Shown here: positions 42,135-49,692 of the stretch, one piece after another
Numbering within the stretch: position 1 is the first letter of the stretch
Layout: every line of letters begins with the position of its first letter
Made by a program: the position numbers and the translations under genes
The notes under the pieces: model-generated
Told to the model about the DNA's origin: nothing
What the model saw: only the letters and a program-made list of their open reading frames with translations
The model's database searches: none
From: a virus
IMG/VR virus record: IMGVR_UViG_3300030329_003551
Coordinates: 2,452 to 54,531 of that record
Length of the DNA: 52,080 nucleotides
Reading direction: 5' to 3' (one strand)

Positions 42135-42236
42135 TCAGCCATCTTTAAAGCCACAATGTGGACATCCAAACTGACATGCTATTGCAGCAAGGAATGATCC
42201 ACACTGTAAGCATTGCATCATTTTATATTTTTTCAT
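42135..42236 (-). CDS. 33-aa zinc-ribbon protein
   Basis: The frame runs from ATG 42236 to TGA 42135 and overlaps the upstream zinc-binding gene by 14 bases. The peptide MKKYKMMQCLQCGSFLAAIA continues to CQFGCPHCGFKDG, giving two CxxC pairs (CLQC and CPHC) plus an extra Cys, a classic zinc ribbon. Such tiny ribbons can bind RNA, DNA or polymerase. Its small size and overlap make it easy to overlook. Confidence 0.6.
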   Translation of the reverse strand: MKKYKMMQCLQCGSFLAAIACQFGCPHCGFKDG

Positions 42237-42369
42237 AAAAATTACATCCTTTATCTACTATGTGAGGAGGAATCTCTTTTTTTTCTTCACCTAACTGCTC
42301 CCAGTATCGGCAATATCCAAGAAAGACATCACCTCCTCTTTGTTGATATTTACATTCCCAGCAATTCAT
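42223..42369 (-). CDS. 48-aa Cys-rich protein
   Basis: ATG at 42369 overlaps the TAA of the DUF932 gene (TAATG), and the frame ends at 42223. The sequence MNCWECKYQQRGGDVFLGYC contains CWEC, with further cysteines at C20 and C42, which would make a four-Cys metal site. It is coupled on both sides. Function unknown; a small metal-binding early protein. Confidence 0.6.
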   Translation of the reverse strand: MNCWECKYQQRGGDVFLGYCRYWEQLGEEKKEIPPHIVDKGCNFYEKI

Positions 42370-43178
42370 TAACAAACTGCGTTTATTAAGCCATCAACTA
42401 TCATAGAGTTGTGATTATATGATGCAAGTGTTGGTTTTTCTTTATGCCACAATATATCAGTAGCTGAATTAAGCAAACCCCAACCATTATTATCTGAATA
42501 ATATTCGCCTTCAGGATCTAGAAATCTATCAGTTATTTCACCCCATGTACCCGTTGGTATCTCTTTAAGGTGATTGTGCCTAATTTTACCTAAATTCTTT
42601 GAAGTTATTCTATAATCATTTAAAGCTCTAATACCTTTTACAAGGTTATTCAATCCATCATTATCACCATCTTGAGATATGTTTATAGTATGCACCATAG
42701 CTTCTAATTGTTTATTCCAATCCTCAGAACCAGGAGTGTGTCTGAATCTATAATTTTGTAAGAACTGCTTACTCATCATTCCATTTGTACATATTAATCT
42801 ATAAAGCATTAATGAAAATCCAAATGATCTTGAGCCATCATAACTATTCCAAAATTGTATTCCTAGATTCAGTTTATCTATATCAGCATCATTCGCATCT
42901 GGGTCTACTGTGTTTACAGAATCAATAGCTTTGTATGATAGCATATAGTTTTTGCCATTGAAGAATTCTTTATCTACTTCAAAATCTATTGCTGCACTAT
43001 CTACTATATCATCAGCTATTTCTTTTACTTCTTCGTTAGGTAAAAGCATATAACTTTCTCCTACTACTCCAGCTTCTTTCCATCCTTTTTCTTCATCGAG
43101 TCTTTGTACGGCATAAGCAGCCGATTTAATTCCATTAAAATCTAATGGTACTTTTCTTATTTCTTGATATGGATTCAT
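42369..43178 (-). CDS. DUF932-like protein (269 aa)
   Basis: The start region (GIKSAAYAVQRLDEEKGWKE), GESYMLLPNEEVKEIADDIV, and the later FWNSYDGSRSFGFSLMLYRL and ICTNGMM followed by FRHTPG, match the conserved pattern of DUF932 proteins: a mixed beta/alpha fold often carried by phages and plasmids next to replication genes. The function of DUF932 is unknown, with roles in DNA metabolism proposed from context. Here it is directly downstream of the primase-helicase. AAAGGAG precedes the ATG. Confidence 0.75.
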   Translation of the reverse strand: MNPYQEIRKVPLDFNGIKSAAYAVQRLDEEKGWKEAGVVGESYMLLPNEEVKEIADDIVDSAAIDFEVDKEFFNGKNYMLSYKAIDSVNTVDPDANDADIDKLNLGIQFWNSYDGSRSFGFSLMLYRLICTNGMMSKQFLQNYRFRHTPGSEDWNKQLEAMVHTINISQDGDNDGLNNLVKGIRALNDYRITSKNLGKIRHNHLKEIPTGTWGEITDRFLDPEGEYYSDNNGWGLLNSATDILWHKEKPTLASYNHNSMIVDGLINAVC

Positions 43179-43194
43179 TTTTTCTCCTTTAAGT

Positions 43195-44928
43195 TTATCC
43201 TATTAAAGTATCATTTACTGGTAAATGAACATCTAAAGTTTCTCTTTCTCTATTAGCTGTGCATTCAAGATGTAACGATTTAATTAAATTATCATCATCT
43301 TTATAAGGAGTTAGTGATAATACTTTGTTAGCATTATATGCAACTCTAAAACTACCTTTTGATGATGCTATATTCATCCCATCTGCAAAAGCTGATTTTG
43401 TTATCTCAGAAACAGCAAATACAATAATGTTATTTTGCACTGCTAGTTCCATAAGAGCTTGAGAAACTTCTTCTACTTTCATGTTATTATCTCTTTGTTT
43501 ACTTTTAAATAATCCCATATGATCAACAACAATGATCTCTGGTTTATTAGGAAGCATTAGTATTCTTTTATGTAACTCTTGAGGATAACAGCTACTATAA
43601 TCAACTGTTAGCCAATTAAAATTCTTACTAATACCATTAGAATATTGACTGTAATATTGTCTCAATTCTTCTTCACTCCATTTATTTTCAATCATGACAA
43701 ATCTCATCCACATTTGCCTTGGACTCATTTCCATTTCTATGAAATATGTACTACGTTTAAATCTGTTTACCAGATTCTGCAATAACATTGTTTTCATAGA
43801 TTTAGGTGGAGCTTGTAATATAACTACTTCACCAGGGTATACTGGAAACTTCTGACCATATGGAGCACCTATATCTATAGGATCATGATTTCTGTTTAGA
43901 AATTCAACCACTTCTTTTTCCATAGTTTCAGCATCCATAGTGTTTTGAGATACTTTAGATTTATACAATCTGCAAGTAGACTGACAATAGTTGTCCATAT
44001 GAACATCGCTGCATCCATAATTATATCCATTTCCATTATGTCCATCATAACAATCGCTAACTATTTTATCCATTTCAGATTTAGTGAAAGGATGGGTTCC
44101 TAAATCTACTCTTTGCCTCCAATCCTCCATTACTAATCTAACTACATGTTCAGGGTATCTCCATCTTAAGAAAGCAGCAATACGCAATGCTATTTGATGT
44201 CTTGATCCTTGAGGACTACCATCCATCATAGATTGTATACATGGATACCATACAGGATCAGGCGTTCTACCTAAAGATACTGTTTCAAATACTTTATCAC
44301 TACCCTTCCCTTTTCTTTCTAATACATCAAATACTGGTTCACATTCCAATGTCGTCCATTTAGGAGTAGCTCTTTTAGTTTTAGCTAATTCCTGTATTTT
44401 ATCAATAGTCCAATGCAATTCACCAGAATCTAATGGAATTTTCCATAGTTTAGACTTACTATTTAAAGTATTTACTACTCTTATAATCCTTGTCTTATCT
44501 GAAACTGAAGAATCAGCATATTCATATACACCTTTAGCTTTCAATTCATCTTTAACTTTTAAATGTAAATCTGGGCAAGGCTTCCATCTAAATGCATCAC
44601 CTGGAATTCCTAAATGAAATCCTGTTCCTGAAAAGTATATTCTGTATGGAACACACATATCATCTAGCAATATAGTTAAACCTATTGCTTTATCTTGGGC
44701 CTTACCTGGATTAGTTCCATCGACATCAAGTATAAATTCATCAGGCATATATAACATACCATCATATGATGATAATGTTTTATGTTCCTTAACAAAATCA
44801 ATTACATGGCTGTCATAGTCCCATAAAGACATAAATGTATCTTGTGCCATACCTGCATATTTTTCTATATCACTTATATCTCCAAAATGATGTCTATTCG
44901 CTAAACCAAATGCATATTCTTTTATCAT
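43195..44928 (-). CDS. Primase-helicase: AEP-type primase fused to a RecA/DnaB-like ATPase (577 aa)
   Basis: Primes and unwinds the phage replication fork. The N-terminal part has archaeo-eukaryotic primase motifs: EFILDVDG (D68, D70), YFSGTGFHLGIP (S100, H105), and SDKTRIIRVVNT with D144 and nearby Arg. A helical PriCT-like part (about 230-295) and a Cys cluster (C306, C315, C319) follow. From 355 a RecA-like ATPase appears, with ILQAPPKSMKTMLL as a non-standard Walker A (373-380) and IIVVDHMG as Walker B (465-472). There is no TOPRIM domain. The start overlaps the upstream stop (ATGA). Confidence 0.8.
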   Translation of the reverse strand: MIKEYAFGLANRHHFGDISDIEKYAGMAQDTFMSLWDYDSHVIDFVKEHKTLSSYDGMLYMPDEFILDVDGTNPGKAQDKAIGLTILLDDMCVPYRIYFSGTGFHLGIPGDAFRWKPCPDLHLKVKDELKAKGVYEYADSSVSDKTRIIRVVNTLNSKSKLWKIPLDSGELHWTIDKIQELAKTKRATPKWTTLECEPVFDVLERKGKGSDKVFETVSLGRTPDPVWYPCIQSMMDGSPQGSRHQIALRIAAFLRWRYPEHVVRLVMEDWRQRVDLGTHPFTKSEMDKIVSDCYDGHNGNGYNYGCSDVHMDNYCQSTCRLYKSKVSQNTMDAETMEKEVVEFLNRNHDPIDIGAPYGQKFPVYPGEVVILQAPPKSMKTMLLQNLVNRFKRSTYFIEMEMSPRQMWMRFVMIENKWSEEELRQYYSQYSNGISKNFNWLTVDYSSCYPQELHKRILMLPNKPEIIVVDHMGLFKSKQRDNNMKVEEVSQALMELAVQNNIIVFAVSEITKSAFADGMNIASSKGSFRVAYNANKVLSLTPYKDDDNLIKSLHLECTANRERETLDVHLPVNDTLIG

Positions 44929-45194
44929 AAAACCTCCTTAACTTCAGTTACCTGCCACATTGCTTCATTAGAATTAGGAGATTTAAGTTTTTCTACTGTA
45001 TATAATCCATCTTCTCTTAATTGTCTAAAACATCTAGTATATGTTTCAGTTGAACCTATTATTCTGCCAAATCTTTCCTTACCTCTTGCTGATAAATCTT
45101 GTATTTCATGTGTCTTAAATTTCAATCTATGTTTATACTGAAAATTAAGAAATGCTTTAAGATGTATTTTTACTGTAATAACTGCTGCTTTCAT
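44925..45194 (-). CDS. Putative winged-helix DNA-binding protein (89 aa)
   Basis: AAGGAGAATTT precedes ATG 45194. The protein is basic; KFKTHEIQDLSARGKERFGR then STETYTRCFRQLREDGLYTV reads as a helix, turn, recognition helix and wing. The C-terminus, EAMWQVTEVK, fits the last wing strand. It lies just before the primase-helicase and directly after an 81-nt structured gap, so it may be an origin-binding or transcription factor. The fold is inferred. Confidence 0.6.
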   Translation of the reverse strand: MKAAVITVKIHLKAFLNFQYKHRLKFKTHEIQDLSARGKERFGRIIGSTETYTRCFRQLREDGLYTVEKLKSPNSNEAMWQVTEVKEVL

Positions 45195-45211
45195 AAATTC
45201 TCCTTTAAGTT

Positions 45212-45292
45212 ATTAAGAGAGCCTCACATATTCCTTTGCCTCACGTACCGAACGCTTCTGGACTTACAGGACCAGTTATTGACTCTCTTAAT
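45212..45292 (-). ncRNA. 81-nt intergenic structured element with a 10-bp closing stem
   Basis: ATTAAGAGAG and CTCTCTTAAT (45212-45221 and 45283-45292) are perfectly complementary over 10 bp. Inside are CTGG/CCAG and CGT/ACG stems and two copies of GCCTCAC on the plus strand. It fills most of the 114-base gap between the SSB-like and winged-helix genes, the largest gap inside the early block. It has no T run, so it is not a standard terminator. Candidate processing site, cis RNA or origin-related hairpin. Confidence 0.55.
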
Positions 45293-45308
45293 TTGTGTTA
45301 TAGGTTTA

Positions 45309-45854
45309 TTACCAAGGTATTGAAGCTTCACTTGATTCTGTTTTTGCAGAACCAAAGTTGCCTGATAATACTTTTTTACATCGTTCTTCTACACCTTTTT
45401 TGATACCAGCAACTTCTTCACTAGTAAATGTTAGATGTTCACCTTCTTGTGGAATAGGAGCTATATCATCAAATACTCTAGTATAACCATTCCCTGTTTT
45501 AGTTTCCTTGTAGAAATAAACATTAACAACTTTATCCACAAGACCACTAGCCTCATCATCATATTGAATAAGAGGATGTTTACCATTAGGATCATTTAAC
45601 ACTCCAACAATACCTGCATTAGCAAACTTAAATAAATTTGCTATTTTAAATTCAGTATTATCTTTCTTATTAAATGTCTCATATACACGCATATTCATAT
45701 TTTCAGGCATATCCTGAAACCACACGTCTATATATTTTTTACTTTTATCACCATTCTCGTAAGTTCCATATTCAGCTTTAGACACTGATAATTCGTGCCA
45801 TCCTTCTGAAAACTTAGAACCTCCTGTTGAAGCTGACATTGTTTTTATTGCCAT
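45309..45854 (-). CDS. Putative single-stranded DNA-binding protein (181 aa)
   Basis: A mainly beta protein with SEGWHELSVSKAEYGTYENG, KKYIDVWFQDMPENMNMRVY and DKVVNVYFYKETKTGNGYTR, resembling DUF669-type phage SSB-like OB folds. The C-terminus is acidic and ends ASIPW, like the protein-interaction tail of SSBs that ends in Pro and an aromatic residue. It is directly downstream of the ERF annealing gene and upstream of the primase-helicase. AGGAGATAAT precedes the ATG. Call by fold pattern and context. Confidence 0.7.
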   Translation of the reverse strand: MAIKTMSASTGGSKFSEGWHELSVSKAEYGTYENGDKSKKYIDVWFQDMPENMNMRVYETFNKKDNTEFKIANLFKFANAGIVGVLNDPNGKHPLIQYDDEASGLVDKVVNVYFYKETKTGNGYTRVFDDIAPIPQEGEHLTFTSEEVAGIKKGVEERCKKVLSGNFGSAKTESSEASIPW

Positions 45855-45866
45855 ATTATCTCCTGT

Positions 45867-46370
45867 TTATTGTTTCGAAACACTATTTGCGTCATCATCA
45901 TGTTGAGCAATTCCTACCATTGCCGATAAACCATATCTTCTCCCATAGGTTATTACAGATCCTATTTTCTGAGGATTTGGTTCAGCAGGCATTTTAATTT
46001 TTGAACGCATCCATTGACCAGATTCATGTATTAATGTTGTAGTTATGTAGAAATTATCATCGCTCCATTCTGTTCCTTGTGTTACTGCTAACCCATATTT
46101 GCTTAAGAAAGGAAATGAAGATTTTATGCAAGTATGAAGATCTGCATACGAACTATTGAAGAAAGGATTGGTGCTATCTGCTACAGCTCCATCCATTTCA
46201 GCCTGAGCATTAGATAGTGCTTTAGCTAGTTCATTTATTCTTTCAGATTTCCATTCATCTTTTCTTCTATCATTACTTTTGTCATTAAGTTTAGGAACTC
46301 TAGAACTTGCATCTCTAGAACTTAAATCTCTAGAACTTGCAGTAGACCGATCTATTGTTGTTTCTTTCAT
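45867..46370 (-). CDS. erf: ERF-family single-strand annealing protein (167 aa)
   Basis: Promotes annealing of complementary strands in phage recombination. The family signature is clear: LAKALSNAQAEMDGAVADST, NPFFNSSYADL, then YGLAVTQGT, TTTLIHESGQWMRSKI, and VITYGRRYGLSAMVGIAQ near the C-terminus, with DDDAN after it. The first 25 residues are a low-complexity leader containing SSRDLSSRDASSR, encoded by a 15-nt unit repeated three times. It lies next to the SSB-like gene, its usual partner. Confidence 0.88.
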   Translation of the reverse strand: MKETTIDRSTASSRDLSSRDASSRVPKLNDKSNDRRKDEWKSERINELAKALSNAQAEMDGAVADSTNPFFNSSYADLHTCIKSSFPFLSKYGLAVTQGTEWSDDNFYITTTLIHESGQWMRSKIKMPAEPNPQKIGSVITYGRRYGLSAMVGIAQHDDDANSVSKQ

Positions 46371-46408
46371 TTATTCTCCTTATTTTCACCGAATTATAGC
46401 CTTATAAT

Positions 46409-46756
46409 TTACATCAAATTCATCTTTTTTACTACCTTTTTAGTACTACTCATCCAAGGTTTTGGTACTATTTCTTTAAGCCAATCTTGTACACTTGGAA
46501 TAAATCCTAGATCCTCTCTTATATGTTGCTCTGCAATTGAGCGTACTGGTATTTCTTTACCATCAGAGTTCTTTATTGAATATCCAAATATGTACTCACA
46601 TTCTTCAATGCCTTGTGTATGATGCCTTAAAGCACGATGCCTTATATCTCCATAATAGTTTTTACTACGATCAAACCAAGAATGGATATCATAATAATCA
46701 TCTTCATTCCCACCAAAATACTTTACACTTGATTTGCAATGATTATATGACTTCAT
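46409..46756 (-). CDS. DUF6915-like protein (115 aa)
   Basis: The sequence follows a conserved phage pattern: YNHCKSSVKYFGGNEDDYYD, IHSWFDRSKNYYGDIRHRAL, RHHTQGIEECEYIFG, VRSIAEQHIREDLGFIPS and then DWLKEIVPKPWM. The concentrated His, Asp and Glu residues (IHSWFD, RHRALRHH, EQH) could bind a metal, as in HD-like folds, but activity is unknown. The gene overlaps the upstream frame by four bases. I am fairly confident this is a conserved domain and less sure of its name. Confidence 0.6.
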   Translation of the reverse strand: MKSYNHCKSSVKYFGGNEDDYYDIHSWFDRSKNYYGDIRHRALRHHTQGIEECEYIFGYSIKNSDGKEIPVRSIAEQHIREDLGFIPSVQDWLKEIVPKPWMSSTKKVVKKMNLM

Positions 46757-47349
46757 CTTATATCTTTATATCTAGTTTTAGGCTCTTTACCATTGAGAGA
46801 ATATGTTTCTTTGCATTCATATTGTCCTTGGTAATTTTGTTCACCTTCTACTACTATAGTTTCTTTCTTAAGATCCCATATAACCTCACCTTGGCCACCA
46901 TCATTGTTATACCAATCATAATCTATCATTGATACTAATATTCCAGATAAATCACTATCAGAATCTCCAAGTTGAGCGTTAGGATTATATTCTTTATAAG
47001 TTTTAAATAAATCACATAATTCCTTTTGATATCTAGTGCCTTTTTCTATATCATCGTTTCCATACCATCCACCAATTCTCTCACCATGACCATAATCACC
47101 ACCTCTAGCTTCAAAATCTTTTTTTGATTTAAAGCCTTCAGAACAAAAAGCATCACCAGAATCACCAGATCCTTCGTATTCTAAAGTTATATGTGTATAT
47201 CCTCTATCTTGCAAGAATGTACCAAAAGCTTTTAAAGATATGCCCTTGTTAATTCTTGTGATTTTTCTATTATGATGCCATCCTTCAGTCCATTTCGGAT
47301 CATTAAACTCTAATCCTTTAATATCTACAAAATCAGTTCTTAATTCCAT
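46753..47349 (-). CDS. Hypothetical protein, DUF6878-like pattern (198 aa)
   Basis: Contains THITLEYEGSGDSGDAFCSE in the middle and MIDYDWYNNDGGQGEVIWDL near the C-terminus, ending in a beta strand, KETIVVEGEQNYQ. The Gly/Ser/Asp acidic loop followed by a DYDWYNNDGG segment resembles DUF6878-type phage proteins of unknown function. GGAGAAATAAA precedes ATG 47349. No catalytic role can be assigned. Confidence 0.55.
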   Translation of the reverse strand: MELRTDFVDIKGLEFNDPKWTEGWHHNRKITRINKGISLKAFGTFLQDRGYTHITLEYEGSGDSGDAFCSEGFKSKKDFEARGGDYGHGERIGGWYGNDDIEKGTRYQKELCDLFKTYKEYNPNAQLGDSDSDLSGILVSMIDYDWYNNDGGQGEVIWDLKKETIVVEGEQNYQGQYECKETYSLNGKEPKTRYKDIR

Positions 47350-47350
47350 T

Positions 47351-47557
47351 TTATTTCTCCTCGTATTTAGTTTTTAAAGTATCATAATTATCAACTATAT
47401 ATTTCCATTCTTCTCTAGATATACCATTACCATCAAAATATTTTTCTTTAAAGCTTCTATTAGGAACATCATTTAGAAGACGATTCTTTATTGGTCTAAA
47501 ATTTCCATTTTCTTCCAGCCATCTAAATTTCTCCCACAATTCTTTAGATATTTCCAT
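47351..47557 (-). CDS. Small hypothetical protein (68 aa)
   Basis: ATG 47557 follows AGGAGAATAAT. The product opens MEISKELWEKFRWLEENG, helical, and continues with RSFKEKYFDGNGISREEWKY, in which DGNG could be a turn or a small metal-binding loop. It is one base away from its neighbour's start. No family recognised. Confidence 0.6.
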   Translation of the reverse strand: MEISKELWEKFRWLEENGNFRPIKNRLLNDVPNRSFKEKYFDGNGISREEWKYIVDNYDTLKTKYEEK

Positions 47558-47558
47558 A

Positions 47559-48095
47559 TTATTCTCCTAATTGAAGGTTAATTGAAGTTCCTTTTAGTAT
47601 TTTATTCAAACCAACAGCTATGTCATTAGTTCTAGTTAAACCGTAAATATAATCCACAGCTCTTTTTCTTCTTTCTTCAAGTTTATTCATTTCAGCACCT
47701 TCTTTAGTATCACCAAAGTTCTTTAAAGCTAAATCAGTACATCTCATTGTGATATATTTTTTCATACTACCTGAATCATATATACTTATAGATCCATTAT
47801 AACCAGAAAAACTATACTGTCTTTTCATTTTATCTGATGTAGGTGTGTGAGATTCCATGGCATTAACTATATCTTCACATTCTTGTTTTGCTGCTTTTAA
47901 TTCTTCTTCAGCTTTAATAAATCTATTCACTTGCTTGCTTATACCTAAAGTTTTCTTATAAGTATCTTCAGCTTTTGAAGTAATTTTCTGTATTTTTACT
48001 GCTTCTTTTTGTTTAATTAATGATACAGCGTTATCAAATTCTTCATTGATTCTTCTCGCCATATACTTTCTTTGATTTTCAGATATTTTGTTCAT
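47559..48095 (-). CDS. Helical protein with coiled coil (178 aa)
   Basis: AGGAGAAAAA precedes ATG 48095. The N-terminal 80 residues are helical and charged (NEEFDNAVSLIKQKEAVKIQ and FIKAEEELKAAKQECEDIVN), probably a coiled coil. A short beta patch, GYNGSISIYDSGSMKKYI, follows, then a helical C-terminus. No catalytic motif. It sits between the dioxygenase pair and the DUF6878-like gene in the early operon. Function unknown. Confidence 0.6.
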   Translation of the reverse strand: MNKISENQRKYMARRINEEFDNAVSLIKQKEAVKIQKITSKAEDTYKKTLGISKQVNRFIKAEEELKAAKQECEDIVNAMESHTPTSDKMKRQYSFSGYNGSISIYDSGSMKKYITMRCTDLALKNFGDTKEGAEMNKLEERRKRAVDYIYGLTRTNDIAVGLNKILKGTSINLQLGE

Positions 48096-48103
48096 TTTTT
48101 CTC

Positions 48104-48814
48104 CTATAATTTATTAGCATACTCTTTTGTCGCAAATGTGTAGATGCCGTTTATGTAGTTTTTTAATTTAATTCTTAGATCTCTATCTTTTATTTTTTCA
48201 ATTGATTTACTTGCATGATATATCAATCCAAATAAAGGCATTTTATCCTCTGGGCATGGAATTAAACCTCTGGCAATTATAGCATATCTAGTTCCTTTTG
48301 TTATTTTTGATACTTGATGTAGTGTCCAAGGCCTAACTATTAATATATCCCCTTGTTTAACTTTCTCACTAGAAGTTTTGCTATCATTTGTAAAATCAAT
48401 TACAGAAAATTCTCCTCCTTCATAATTATCATTAATAGGTATTGTAAAAACAATATTTACATAATCTTCTGCTTTTAGACTGTTCCCAATACTATCACAA
48501 TGATATGGATAAATATCTCCTTTTTTATATCTTACAATGTTGATATGTTTAATGTCTATAGGGATATTGAAAATAAATCTATTACGTAATTTTTTAGAAT
48601 TAATTAGAGAATTTATAATAGGTTTAACAAGTTTTACAACTTCTGCATTTGATTCTAAATTTAAATTTAATTGATTGTTTTTTTTCAATTCCTTTAAATA
48701 GCCTCTTGTAGTTTTGACTCCATCTTCCCAATCTAGTTTAGTAGATGTTTCTAGATAATCAAAAACCTTATTTAGTAACTCAATTTCTATTATATTTTTA
48801 ATTTTTGATAACAT
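48104..48814 (-). CDS. 2-oxoglutarate/Fe(II) dioxygenase-like protein 2 (236 aa)
   Basis: The iron site is in YPYHCDSIGNS (H105, D107), distal His H166 in RPWTLHQVSKI, and R176 in KGTRYAIIARG contacts 2-oxoglutarate. FTIPINDNYEGGEFSVIDF and VKQGDILIVRP form the beta-helix strands. A helical N-terminus precedes. The stop/start overlap with the next dioxygenase gene (TAATG) suggests the two are made together, perhaps as a heteromer or on sequential steps. Substrate unknown; nucleic-acid or protein hydroxylation are both plausible. Confidence 0.82.
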   Translation of the reverse strand: MLSKIKNIIEIELLNKVFDYLETSTKLDWEDGVKTTRGYLKELKKNNQLNLNLESNAEVVKLVKPIINSLINSKKLRNRFIFNIPIDIKHINIVRYKKGDIYPYHCDSIGNSLKAEDYVNIVFTIPINDNYEGGEFSVIDFTNDSKTSSEKVKQGDILIVRPWTLHQVSKITKGTRYAIIARGLIPCPEDKMPLFGLIYHASKSIEKIKDRDLRIKLKNYINGIYTFATKEYANKL

Positions 48815-49392
48815 TATTTCTCCTTGTAGTATTTTATATTTTCTCCAATCTTTCCAGTGGAAGCATATTCATACCATCCAGTTACATAATGCTTATCTTT
48901 TGTTTTCATAGGATTCCCCCTATGTACATGTGTAAAGGATGCAGGGAAAACTATCAATCTTCCTATTTTAGGAAATAACTTTTTCTTATAATACAAAAAG
49001 TCTAACTCTCCCTCGTCATCACAAGTATTTAAACATATATGATAGACTAATACTCTTTCTTTTGATAAGAATCCAGAATTTTCACAATGATACACGTGAT
49101 ATCCTCCTCCAGGTTTGACTAAATGGTATTTTATACATGGAGGAGTAAGTGAAGCGGTTTTATCTAATATCCAGTATTTTTCTTTATAATCTATATATGC
49201 TTTGTGTATTATATTCATAAGATCTATATATGTATTTTCTTTTAAATAATGATGAATCATTACAGTATAATCATCTTGTATAGATTTATGTCTAGGATTC
49301 TTATATAGCCTTGCTTTTTCAGCCTGTATAATAATTTCTTTACATAATTCTTTAGATAAAGCATTATCATATATTTCAATAAAATCATTCAT
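48814..49392 (-). CDS. 2-oxoglutarate/Fe(II) dioxygenase-like protein 3 with HxE site (192 aa)
   Basis: The expected iron site reads YHVYHCENSG, giving H102-C-E104, an HxE variant of HxD; the distal His is H155 or H157 in ASFTHVHRGNP, followed by K167 in KTKDKHYVTGW. GRLIVFPASF matches the strand before the distal His. HxE sites are known in some active enzymes of this superfamily. The gene overlaps dioxygenase 2 by one base and the small Cys protein upstream by eight. Substrate unknown. Confidence 0.8.
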   Translation of the reverse strand: MNDFIEIYDNALSKELCKEIIIQAEKARLYKNPRHKSIQDDYTVMIHHYLKENTYIDLMNIIHKAYIDYKEKYWILDKTASLTPPCIKYHLVKPGGGYHVYHCENSGFLSKERVLVYHICLNTCDDEGELDFLYYKKKLFPKIGRLIVFPASFTHVHRGNPMKTKDKHYVTGWYEYASTGKIGENIKYYKEK

Positions 49393-49501
49393 TTAATTTC
49401 TCCTTGCATTTGTGAATCTTAAATTTAACATAATTATCACAATCTTTACAATACTTCCATTGTTTTAAATAATAATTAAGACTATCTTTTATATCTTTCA
49501 T
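49385..49501 (-). CDS. 38-aa Cys-rich protein
   Basis: ATG 49501 overlaps the TGA of the upstream gene (ATGA), and its own TGA overlaps the start of dioxygenase 3. It encodes MKDIKDSLNYYLKQWKYCKD followed by CDNYVKFKIHKCKEKLNE: CKDC plus H and C farther on form a possible zinc site. Coupling on both sides supports translation. Function unknown. Confidence 0.55.
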   Translation of the reverse strand: MKDIKDSLNYYLKQWKYCKDCDNYVKFKIHKCKEKLNE

Positions 49502-49692
49502 AATGTTTTTCCTTCAAAAGGATCAATACTATAATACTCTTCTTCTGTCATTCCATTATATTCCCATATCCATATTCCATATTGCAATACGACATCAAGA
49601 TCATTCAATACAGGCAAATTACCTATATCGTATCCTAAAGATTTTCCTCCATTATCTAAAAAACTTTGTGCTGTATCTACTATTTTACCCAT
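49498..49692 (-). CDS. Small hypothetical protein (64 aa)
   Basis: AAAAAGGAGATTAAAA precedes ATG 49692. It encodes MGKIVDTAQSFLDNGGKSLG, then YDIGNLPVLNDLDVVLQYG and an aromatic, acidic C-terminus, WEYNGMTEEEYYSIDPFEG. No recognisable motif. It lies in the run of small early genes and overlaps the neighbouring upstream gene by eight bases. Confidence 0.6.
   Translation of the reverse strand: MGKIVDTAQSFLDNGGKSLGYDIGNLPVLNDLDVVLQYGIWIWEYNGMTEEEYYSIDPFEGKTL

Noticed and set aside
46300-46344. CRISPR array
   Set aside because: The 15-base units are directly adjacent without spacers and lie within the ERF coding frame.
46537-46932. Rightward 131-codon frame opposite the early genes
   Set aside because: It is antisense to two well-supported leftward genes; its Phe/Tyr/His-rich sequence is typical of a reverse-strand shadow.
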